A stretch of DNA of 64,000 bases. It comes from Comamonas_C sp026954015 (GTDB taxonomy: Bacteria > Pseudomonadota > Gammaproteobacteria > Burkholderiales > Burkholderiaceae_C). The notes under the pieces were generated by a model, which was not told where the DNA came from, made no database searches, and saw nothing but the letters and a program-made list of their open reading frames with translations. Of this stretch, positions 23,493 to 30,370 are shown piece after piece (the stretch's first letter is position 1; the number at the start of each line of letters is the position of its first letter). The stretch is from NCBI GenBank assembly GCA_035063785.1, contig JAPSFS010000006.1, positions 62,001 to 126,000 of the forward strand. The letters are read 5' to 3'. A program made the translations under genes and the position numbers.

Positions 23493-24896
23493 TCAACCGC
23501 GCCCAAGCGCTGCAGCCATCGCGCCCACGCTCTGCGCGAGCGTGGACGAAGCGCGCATGTCCTGCTGCAGGAAGGCCTGCATCGCGGGCTGCAGCCGGAT
23601 GGCCTCGTCGAGTTGCGGGTCCGAGCCGTTCACGTACGCGCCCACCTGGATGAGGTCGCTGCTCTTCTGGTAGCGCGACCAGACGGCGCGGAAGTCGCGC
23701 GCCAGCGCAAAGTGCTCGGCCGGCACCACGCTGACCATCACGCGCGAGGCCGATTGTTCGATGTCGATCGCCGGGTAGTGCCCACCCTCGGCCAGCGCGC
23801 GCGAGAGCACGATGTGGCCGTCGAGGATGGCGCGCGAGGCGTCGGCGATCGGGTCCTGCTGGTCGTCGCCCTCGGAGAGCACGGTGTAGAACGCGGTGAT
23901 CGATCCCCGGCCGTTCAGGCCGTTGCCGCTGCGCTCGACCAGCGCGGGCAGCTTGGCGAAGCAGCTCGGCGGGTAGCCCTTGGTGGCCGGCGCCTCGCCG
24001 ATTGCCAGCGCGATCTCGCGCTGCGCCATCGCGTAGCGCGTGAGCGAATCCATGAGCAGCAGCACATGCCGACCCTGGTCGCGAAAATACTCGGCCACGG
24101 CGGTCGCGTAGGCCGCGCCCTGCATGCGCAGGAGCGGCGGCGCATCGGCCGGCGCGGCCACCACCACCGCGCGGTCGCGGTCGCGGCGCCCGAGGATGTC
24201 CTCGACGAATTCCTTGACCTCGCGCCCGCGCTCGCCGATCAGCCCGACGACGATCACGTCGGCCTCGGTGTAGCGCGCCATCATGCCCAGCAGCACGCTC
24301 TTGCCCACGCCAGAGCCCGCGAACAGCCCCAGGCGCTGCCCGCGCCCCACCGTCAGCAGCGCGTTGATCGCGCGCACGCCGGTATCGAGCGGCTCGCGCA
24401 CCGGCGCGCGCTCCATGGCGTTGATCGGTGCGCGGTTCATCGGCTGCGCCGCCACGTCGCGCAGCGGCCCGGCATGGTCCAGCGGCTGCCCCTGCGCGTC
24501 CACCACCCGCCCGAGCAGCCCCTCGCCCAGCGGCAGGCGCAGCACGCCGGCTCCGGCGTGTTCGTCGGCCGACGGCGGCCCGCCCAGGCGCAGCGGCGGC
24601 AGGTAGGCGCGCGCCGGTGTGACGCTGGCACCACTGGAGAGCCCATGGATGTCGCCCGCGGGCATGAGAAAGGCCTTGTCACCCGCAAAACCCACGACCT
24701 CGGCCAGCACCGGCGCGCGCGCGTCCTGGCACACGAGGCACTGCGACCCCACGGGCGACTGCAGCCCCACCGCCTCCAGCACCAGCCCGGTCATGCGCGT
24801 GAGCGTGCCGCGCGCGGCCAGCGGCAGCTCGGCGCGGGCGCGCTCACGCGCGCGCCCGATGAATTCGGCCCAGGCCGTGTCGGCTTCAATCGCCAT
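23493..24896 (-). CDS. fliI: Flagellum-specific ATP synthase FliI
   Basis: 467-residue export ATPase, F1-beta-like. Walker A is 'GSGVGKS' (194-200) in 'LGLFAGSGVGKSVLLGMMAR'; 'VVGLIGERGREVKEF' and Walker B region 'VLLLMDSLTRYAMAQREIALA' follow, with C-terminal 'LSRALAEGGHYPAIDI'. Start ATG 24896 ('MAIEADTAW') overlaps the fliH end by 11 bp; a longer frame to 24989 is a shadow of fliH. Powers or primes unfolding of export substrates together with FliH and FliJ. Confidence 0.97.
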   Translation of the reverse strand: MAIEADTAWAEFIGRARERARAELPLAARGTLTRMTGLVLEAVGLQSPVGSQCLVCQDARAPVLAEVVGFAGDKAFLMPAGDIHGLSSGASVTPARAYLPPLRLGGPPSADEHAGAGVLRLPLGEGLLGRVVDAQGQPLDHAGPLRDVAAQPMNRAPINAMERAPVREPLDTGVRAINALLTVGRGQRLGLFAGSGVGKSVLLGMMARYTEADVIVVGLIGERGREVKEFVEDILGRRDRDRAVVVAAPADAPPLLRMQGAAYATAVAEYFRDQGRHVLLLMDSLTRYAMAQREIALAIGEAPATKGYPPSCFAKLPALVERSGNGLNGRGSITAFYTVLSEGDDQQDPIADASRAILDGHIVLSRALAEGGHYPAIDIEQSASRVMVSVVPAEHFALARDFRAVWSRYQKSSDLIQVGAYVNGSDPQLDEAIRLQPAMQAFLQQDMRASSTLAQSVGAMAAALGRG

Positions 24897-25617
24897 CGGC
24901 CTGCTCCCGCCATGCCGACACCAGGCCGAGCGCCGCGATCGCGCGGCGCCAGCGCGTCTCCAGCGTGCCGTCGACCACGGCGCCAGCACACTCGACGCTG
25001 CAGCCCCCGGGCGTCACGGACGCATCGGCCAGCCAATGCACGCGTGCGCCATCGAATTCGCTGCGCAGCGCCGGCTCGAGCGCCGCCCAGTCCGCCGGGT
25101 TCAGGCGCACCGTGGCCAGGCGGCTGTCCTGCACGAACGTGGCCAGCGCCTCGCGCACCACCGGCAGCAGCGCGCGCGGCTGGGACTGCAGCTCCTGGCG
25201 CACCACCTGGCGCGCGATATCGCACGCGAGCGTGAGCAGGTCGCTCGCCATGCCCTGCTGCAGGCCCGCGAGACTGGCCTCGAAGGCCTGCACCACACCC
25301 GCGAGCCGCTCGGCCTGCTCCCGACCCTGGCCACGGATGTAGTCGTCCAGGCGCTGCTGCCACTCCTGCGCCGCCTGTTGCGCGCCGCGCTCCATCCCCC
25401 GCGCGTAGGCCTCGTCACACGCCTGCCGCAGCCGCTCGGACTGCGCCTCGGATTCCACCGGCCGCACCGCTTCGTCGTACTCCGCGCCAGCCGCTCCCTG
25501 CGCGGGGGGCGGCAGCTCGCCGGCCACGCCCATCTCCTCGAACCCCCACGGCACAGCGCGGACTATCTCCTCGCTCGGGATGAAGCGCGTGTACAGGCGC
25601 GTGGTGTTGCTGGGCAT
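24886..25617 (-). CDS. fliH: Flagellar assembly protein FliH
   Basis: 243-residue stator-like regulator of FliI. N-terminal 'RFIPSEEIVRAVPWGFEE' is followed by a coiled-coil half ('ACDEAYARGMERGAQQAAQEW', with G/A-x3-G repeats, then 'GREQAERLAGVVQAFEASLAG') and a C-terminal V-ATPase E-like domain ('LACDIARQVVRQELQ', 'VRLNPADWAAL', 'GGCSVECAGAVVDGTLETRW'). Overlaps fliI by 11 bp and follows fliG by 18 bp. Confidence 0.94.
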   Translation of the reverse strand: MPSNTTRLYTRFIPSEEIVRAVPWGFEEMGVAGELPPPAQGAAGAEYDEAVRPVESEAQSERLRQACDEAYARGMERGAQQAAQEWQQRLDDYIRGQGREQAERLAGVVQAFEASLAGLQQGMASDLLTLACDIARQVVRQELQSQPRALLPVVREALATFVQDSRLATVRLNPADWAALEPALRSEFDGARVHWLADASVTPGGCSVECAGAVVDGTLETRWRRAIAALGLVSAWREQADGD

Positions 25618-25635
25618 GCTCGGGCGCGCTCGCGA

Positions 25636-26628
25636 TCAGACAAAGGCGTCGTCACCGCCCGAGAGCGCGATCTGTCCCTCGTCGGACAGGCGTCGCACGA
25701 TCTTGAGGATTTCCTTCTGCTGCGCCTCCACCTCCGACAAGCGGATCGGTCCGCGCGATTCGAGATCCTCGCGCAGCGCCTCGGCCGCGCGGGTGGACAT
25801 GTTGGCCAGGAACTTGTCGCGCAACTCGGGCTGGGCGCCCTTGAGCGCGACCACCAGCGTCTCGGAGGCCACCTCGCGCAGCACCGCCTGCACCGCGCGG
25901 TCATCCAGCTTCATGACGTCGTCGAAGACGAACATCCGGTCCATGATCTTCTGTGCCAGCTCGGCGTCGTGCTCGCGGATGCTCTCGATCACGACAGCGT
26001 CGCTGCCCGAGCCCATGAGGTTGACGATCTCCGCCGCCGCCTTCACACCGCCCAGCGAACTCTTGCGCACCTTGTCGGCGCCCGCAAGCACCTTGAACAG
26101 TACCTCGTTGAGATCCTTGAGCGCGGTCGGCTGGATGCCTTCGAGCGTGGCGATGCGCAGCATGATCTCGCCGCGCTGGCGTTCGGTGAGCTGCATCAGT
26201 ACCGCGGCCGCATGCTCGGGGTCGAGGTGCACCAGGATGGCCGCGACGATCTGCGGATGTTCGTTGCGCAGCAGCTCGGCCACCGCCATCGGGTCCATCC
26301 ACTTGAGGCTCTCGATGCCCGAGACATCGCCGCCCTGCAGGATGCGGTCAAGCAGCAGCGCCGCCTTGTCGTCTCCGAGCGCGCGCTTGAGCACGGAACG
26401 CACGTAGTTGCCGGTGTCCGACACCAGCAGGCTCTGCGCCGCGGCCTCGCCGGTGAAGCGCATGAGCACCTCGTCGACGCGCTCGTGCGAGACCGTGCGC
26501 GTGCGCGCGATGGTTTCGCCCAGCTTCTGCACCTCCTTGGGCGTGAGGTGCTTGAAGACTTCGCCAGCCTCCTCCTCGCCGAGGGACATCAGCAGGATGG
26601 CAGCGTCGTTGAGGCCTTGCTCGTCCAT
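25636..26628 (-). CDS. fliG: Flagellar motor switch protein FliG
   Basis: 330-residue rotor protein linking the MS-ring (FliF) to FliM/FliN and contacting the stator. N-domain 'NDAAILLMSLGEEEAGEVFKHL', middle-domain EHPQ motif in 'LLRNEHPQIVAAILVHLDPEHAA', and the torque helix 'DRMFVFDDVMKLDDRAVQAVLREV' with charged residues, then 'FLANMSTRAAEALREDLESRGPIRLSEVE'-type C-terminus. Normal length; 27 bp downstream of fliF. Confidence 0.98.
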   Translation of the reverse strand: MDEQGLNDAAILLMSLGEEEAGEVFKHLTPKEVQKLGETIARTRTVSHERVDEVLMRFTGEAAAQSLLVSDTGNYVRSVLKRALGDDKAALLLDRILQGGDVSGIESLKWMDPMAVAELLRNEHPQIVAAILVHLDPEHAAAVLMQLTERQRGEIMLRIATLEGIQPTALKDLNEVLFKVLAGADKVRKSSLGGVKAAAEIVNLMGSGSDAVVIESIREHDAELAQKIMDRMFVFDDVMKLDDRAVQAVLREVASETLVVALKGAQPELRDKFLANMSTRAAEALREDLESRGPIRLSEVEAQQKEILKIVRRLSDEGQIALSGGDDAFV

Positions 26629-26655
26629 GGTGGGATTATCCGGGGCGGGTCGGCG

Positions 26656-28350
26656 TCATTCGCCGTTGACCCAGGTTTTGACGATGTTCGCGACCGCGGC
26701 CGGGTTGTCCTTCGCGAGCGTACGCGCCTGCGTGAGGCGCAGCTGTGTCTCGCTCGGCTCCTGCGAGCGTGCGCCTGCGGAGGATGCCAGCGCGGGGCGC
26801 TCGATCTGCTCGGACGCGAGCGCATCGACCCGCCGCGCGGGCGCGGGCAGCAATGGCGCACCATTGGCCGTGACCGATTTCAGCGCGGGGCGCACCACGC
26901 CGATCAGCAACAGCACCGCCGCAAGCGACAGACCCACGGGCCAGCCCAGGCTGCGTGCGAGGTCGATCATCTCGGGCTGCTTCCACAGCGGCAGTTCCAC
27001 CGGCGCCACCGCATCGACCTTGAACGGCGCATTCACGAGGTTCACCGAGTCGCCACGTTCCTTGTTGTAGCCCACGGCCTCGCGCACCAGCGCCGTCATC
27101 TGCTCGATCTGCTCGGGCGCCAGCGCCTTGCTCACCGCCGGCTTGCCCGGCCCGTCGGCCACGTTCACGTAATTGACGACCACCGCGGCATTCACGCGCC
27201 GGATCGCGCCCTGCGCCGCGCGCGTCACGCTCGTGGTCTTGTCCACTTCGTAGTTGGTGGTGAGCTCGCGGTGGCCGACACCGCCGCCACCCGCGGCGCC
27301 CTGCGCCGTCGCACCGGGCGCGGGGTTGGCACCATTGACCGGCGCGTTCGCGTCGCGCGGCGGCTGGTTGCTCACCGCGCCCGGCACGCCCGCGGGCAGC
27401 TGCGCGCCGGGCGCACCCGCGCTCTCGACGATCTGCTGGCTGCGCACCGCGCTTGCGTCGCGCGCGAGGTTGGGGCGATGCTGCTCGGTGGTCGACTCGG
27501 TCTGGCTGAAATCCACGTCGGCGGTCACCTGCGCGTTGACGTTGTCGCGTCCCACGATGGGCGCGAGGATGTCCACGATGCGACGCGCGTACTGCTGTTC
27601 GATCTGCTGCACATAAGCGAGCTGCTCCGCGTCCACACCCGCGCCGGCGCCCGGCCCATCGGCTGGCTGCGACAGGAGCTTGCCCGTATCGTCGAGCACG
27701 CTCACTGCCGCGGGCGCGAGCTCCGGCACGCTGGACGCCACGAGGTGCACGATGCCGGCCAGTTGCGTGCGGTCGAGGAACCGCCCCGGGTACAGGCTCA
27801 CAAGCACCGAGGCCGAAGGCTTCTGTTGCTCGCGAAAGAACCCGTTCTGGTTGGGCAGCGCCAGATGCACCCGTGCCGACTGCACCGGTGCGAGTGCCTG
27901 GATCGAGCGCGTGAGCTCGCCTTCGAGCCCGCGCTGGAAATTGAGCCGCTCCTGGAACTGCGTGACACCGAAACGGCTGGTTTCGGTGACCTCGAAACCC
28001 GTGATCGAGCCCTTGGGCAAGCCCTGCGACGCGAGGCGCAGACGTACGTCGTGCACGCGATCGGCCGGCACCATGATCGCGCCGCCGCCTTCGGCGTACT
28101 TGTACGGCACGTTCATCTGCGACAGTTGCGCGACGATCGCGCCGCCGTCCTTGTCGCTGAGATTGGCGAACAGCACGCGGTAGTCCGAACGGCTGGCGAA
28201 GAACGCGGCAGCCACCACCATCGCGACAAACAGCGCCATCCCGGCCGCAAGGCGCACACGCGTCGCCCGGTCCATCGCGGCGAGGCGTTGGGACCACGAG
28301 GTGGCGGCAGGCGGGGCTATCGGCAGTTCGGCAGCGGTCGCAGAAGACAT
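26656..28350 (-). CDS. fliF: Flagellar MS-ring protein FliF
   Basis: 564-residue inner-membrane ring protein. Two membrane helices flank a large periplasmic part: helix 1 near 33-52 ('RLAAGMALFVAMVVAAAFFA') and helix 2 near 430-450 ('LAAVLLLIGVV'). YscJ-like motifs include 'DYRVLFANLSDKDGGAIVAQL', 'GFEVTETSRFGVTQFQERLNFQRGLEGELTR' and 'ALAPVQSARVHLALP'. ATG 28350 ('MSSATAAEL') is used rather than the frame opening at 28428. The C-terminal cytoplasmic FliG-binding tail ends 'NIVKTWVNGE'. First gene of the minus-strand fli operon, divergent from fliE. Confidence 0.97.
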   Translation of the reverse strand: MSSATAAELPIAPPAATSWSQRLAAMDRATRVRLAAGMALFVAMVVAAAFFASRSDYRVLFANLSDKDGGAIVAQLSQMNVPYKYAEGGGAIMVPADRVHDVRLRLASQGLPKGSITGFEVTETSRFGVTQFQERLNFQRGLEGELTRSIQALAPVQSARVHLALPNQNGFFREQQKPSASVLVSLYPGRFLDRTQLAGIVHLVASSVPELAPAAVSVLDDTGKLLSQPADGPGAGAGVDAEQLAYVQQIEQQYARRIVDILAPIVGRDNVNAQVTADVDFSQTESTTEQHRPNLARDASAVRSQQIVESAGAPGAQLPAGVPGAVSNQPPRDANAPVNGANPAPGATAQGAAGGGGVGHRELTTNYEVDKTTSVTRAAQGAIRRVNAAVVVNYVNVADGPGKPAVSKALAPEQIEQMTALVREAVGYNKERGDSVNLVNAPFKVDAVAPVELPLWKQPEMIDLARSLGWPVGLSLAAVLLLIGVVRPALKSVTANGAPLLPAPARRVDALASEQIERPALASSAGARSQEPSETQLRLTQARTLAKDNPAAVANIVKTWVNGE

Positions 28351-28403
28351 CAACGGTTCCAGAAAGGGGAGGCTGCACCGCACACAAACCGGGGCGGTGC
28401 GGC

Positions 28404-28412
28404 GATTATTGA
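28404..28412 (-). promoter_or_regulatory. TCAATAATC box upstream of fliF
   Basis: Coding-strand TCAATAATC, followed by GCCGC, 54 bp upstream of the fliF start in the 177-bp fliF/fliE divergent region. It is identical to the nonamer upstream of fliL. No good -35 sits at the right spacing, so an activator-dependent promoter is more likely than a plain sigma70 one. Inference only. Confidence 0.3.
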
Positions 28413-28527
28413 TGGCGCCCTGGTCCACGTTGGCGCAATAAGGCGCCCGTTTGACGGGCTATTCGCCACGCCGGCGCGCGGCCGCGACACCTACCATCCA
28501 ACCACCCGAGCAACCCCACGAGCCACC

Positions 28528-28839
28528 ATGGATCTGCGCATCACCAGTACCCCCTTGCCGCTCACCAGCGCGCTGGCGGCGCGCCGTACCGCGCAGCCGC
28601 AGGGCGGCCCGCAAGAGGCCGGTTTTTCGGGCGCGCTCAAGGGCGCGCTCAACGCCGTCAGCCAGGCGCAGAACCAGGCCGACGAGCTGCAGAGGCAGGT
28701 GCAACTGGAAAACCCCAAGGTCAGCATCGAAGAGACCATGGTCGCGATCCAGAAGGCGCAGGTGAGCTTTCAGGCCACGCTGCACGTGCGCAACCGCCTG
28801 GTGCAGGCCTATACCGACATCATGAACATGCAGGTCTGA
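28528..28839 (+). CDS. fliE: Flagellar hook-basal body complex protein FliE
   Basis: 103-residue MS-ring/rod junction protein. It contains 'FSGALKGALNAVSQAQNQADELQRQVQLENPKVSIEETMVAIQKAQVSFQATLHVRNRLVQAYTDIMNMQV' (read across the C-terminal two thirds), the standard FliE ending 'R-N-x-L-V-x-AY-x-x-IM-x-M-x-V'. Start ATG 28528. Divergent from fliF, a frequent beta/gammaproteobacterial arrangement. Exported and needed before the rod is built. Confidence 0.97.
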   Translation: MDLRITSTPLPLTSALAARRTAQPQGGPQEAGFSGALKGALNAVSQAQNQADELQRQVQLENPKVSIEETMVAIQKAQVSFQATLHVRNRLVQAYTDIMNMQV

Positions 28840-28850
28840 CGCGGGCGCGC

Positions 28851-29243
28851 TCACTGCGCGTCGAACGCCGCGCGCAGCCAGGTCACCCCGTCGGCGCCGA
28901 TCAGCACCGCGTCGAAGCGGCACGGCGGCGGCGAAGGCCAGCGCATGAGGTAGTGGCGCGCCGCGAAGACGATGCGCCGCTGCTTGACCGCGCCTATGCT
29001 GCCCGCCGCGCCGCCGTAGCCCGCTGCCGCGCGGCTGCGCACCTCGACGAACACCAGCGTGCCGTCCGGCGCGCGCATGATGAGGTCGATCTCTCCGCCG
29101 CCGCGCCCCGGCGTTCGATAATTGCGCTCGACCAGCGCGAGACCCGCGGCGCGCAGGTGCGCGAGCGCCACGTCCTCCGCCTGTTGGCCGCGCACACGGG
29201 TGGATGCTCCCGCCCCCGCGCCCCTACCGCCAAGGAATCCCAT
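28851..29243 (-). CDS. YraN/UPF0102 family putative endonuclease
   Basis: 130-residue protein with the nuclease-like fold of the UPF0102 family: 'GQQAEDVALAHLRAAGLALVERNYRTPGRGGGEIDLIMRAPDGTLVFVEVRSR', where 'GEIDLI' and 'VFVEVRSR' correspond to the D-(E/V)xK-like core. Function is not established. Start ATG 29243 is exactly opposite the proposed rsmI start, so the two genes share start-codon bases. The yraN-rsmI divergent pair is common in proteobacteria. Confidence 0.85.
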   Translation of the reverse strand: MGFLGGRGAGAGASTRVRGQQAEDVALAHLRAAGLALVERNYRTPGRGGGEIDLIMRAPDGTLVFVEVRSRAAAGYGGAAGSIGAVKQRRIVFAARHYLMRWPSPPPCRFDAVLIGADGVTWLRAAFDAQ

Positions 29244-30169
29244 TGAGCGCCTCCTACGCCAACGCCCTCGCCGCCGCGCATGACGCGGCCGCCAGCCAGG
29301 ATTATCCGAAGGGCGCGCTCTACGTCGTCGCCACGCCGATCGGCAACCTCGCGGACATCACGCTGCGCGCGCTGCACGTGCTCGAACTGGCCGACACGCT
29401 CGCCTGCGAGGACACGCGCCACACGCGGCAACTGCTGCGCGCCTACGGCATCGACAAGCGCCCGGGGCAGTGGCTCGCGCTGCACCAGCACAACGAGGTG
29501 GCGGCCGCCCAGGCAGTGGTCGAGCGGCTGCAGCGCGGCGAGCGCGTGGCCTGTGTGAGCGACGCAGGCACGCCCGCCGTGAGCGACCCTGGTGCGCGCC
29601 TGGTGACCGCCGTGCACGCTGCCGGGTTGCGCGCCATCGGCCTGCCGGGGGCGAGCAGCGTCCTGTGCGCGCTCAGCGTCGCGGGCGCGGTGGCGGCGGA
29701 CGACGCGGCGCAGGGGTTCGTCTTCATCGGCTTTCTGCCCACGCGACCGGGCGAGCGCGCGGCGGCGCTCCAGGCGCTCGCGCGCGAGCCGCGCGCCGTG
29801 GTGCTGCTCGAAGCGCCGCACCGCATCGCCGCGCTGACGGCAGAGCTGGCGGCACTGGGCGAGCGGCGCGTGACACTGGCGCGCGAACTCACCAAGCAGT
29901 TCGAAGAAGTCGCCACCCTGCCCGCGAGCGCATGCGGCGCCTGGCTGGCCGCCGCGCGCGAACGCAGCCAGGGCGAGTTCGTCGTGCTGCTGCACCCGCT
30001 GCAAACCCCGCCCCCCACGACCGAAGACGCGCACGACGCCACGCTGCGCCTGCTGCTGGCCGAGCTGCCGCTCAAGAGCGCGGTGCGCGTCGCCACCAGC
30101 CTCACGGGCGCGGGCCGCAACGCGCTGTACCAGCGCGCACTCGCGCTGCAGGAAGAGGCCAACGATTGA
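29243..30169 (+). CDS. rsmI: 16S rRNA (cytidine-1402-2'-O)-methyltransferase RsmI
   Basis: 308-residue enzyme that 2'-O-methylates C1402 in the decoding centre using SAM. Motifs: 'ALYVVATPIGNLADITLRAL', 'DTLACEDTRHTRQLLRAYGI', 'VACVSDAGTPAVSDPGARLV', 'LPGASSVLCAL' and 'GFLPTRPGERAAAL', with 'LLEAPHRI' and 'LARELTKQFEE'. I favour TTG 29243 because AAGGA lies 6 bp upstream; an in-frame ATG at 29204, inside the yraN coding region, would add 13 residues unlike the family. Confidence 0.94.
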   Translation: MSASYANALAAAHDAAASQDYPKGALYVVATPIGNLADITLRALHVLELADTLACEDTRHTRQLLRAYGIDKRPGQWLALHQHNEVAAAQAVVERLQRGERVACVSDAGTPAVSDPGARLVTAVHAAGLRAIGLPGASSVLCALSVAGAVAADDAAQGFVFIGFLPTRPGERAAALQALAREPRAVVLLEAPHRIAALTAELAALGERRVTLARELTKQFEEVATLPASACGAWLAAARERSQGEFVVLLHPLQTPPPTTEDAHDATLRLLLAELPLKSAVRVATSLTGAGRNALYQRALALQEEAND

Positions 30170-30220
30170 TGCGGCCGCAGCCGCGCCGCGGCTCTGGTAT
30201 CCGCTAAGGCGGCACTGAAT

Positions 30221-30370
30221 CAGTCCCCGCGATCTGGCGCGCGCTGTCCGGGGATGGGATGCAAGGCGCCAAGCGCAGACAGGCGGTGGCCATGGCGAGC
30301 ATCTGCAACGCGGCAGACCGCCCCAGGCAGGGATGCGACGCGCGCGAGGGGCTTCAGTGTTGCCTCAACC
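30221..30370. repeat. 150-bp interspersed repeat (family B), copy at the dsbD 3' end
   Basis: Aligns with 43935-44090 over its whole length. Shared blocks in the same order are GTCCCCGCGAT, GGGATGCAAGGCGC, CGCAGACA, TGCAACG, GCAGACCGCCCC, GCAGGGATGCGAC and CGCGAGGG. It fills the 195-bp gap between convergent rsmI and dsbD, and its right end (TGCCTCAAC) contains the dsbD stop codon. Confidence 0.75.

Noticed and set aside
21369..25235. 1288-residue plus-strand frame opposite fliL-fliI
   Set aside because: Antisense to five clearly conserved flagellar genes; Arg/Ala/His-rich composition without domains. A product of GC-rich codon bias.
24619..28527. Long plus-strand frame joined to fliE, suggesting a giant fusion protein
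   Set aside because: Only the last 103 residues (from 28528) match a family, FliE. The rest is antisense to fliI, fliH, fliG and fliF.
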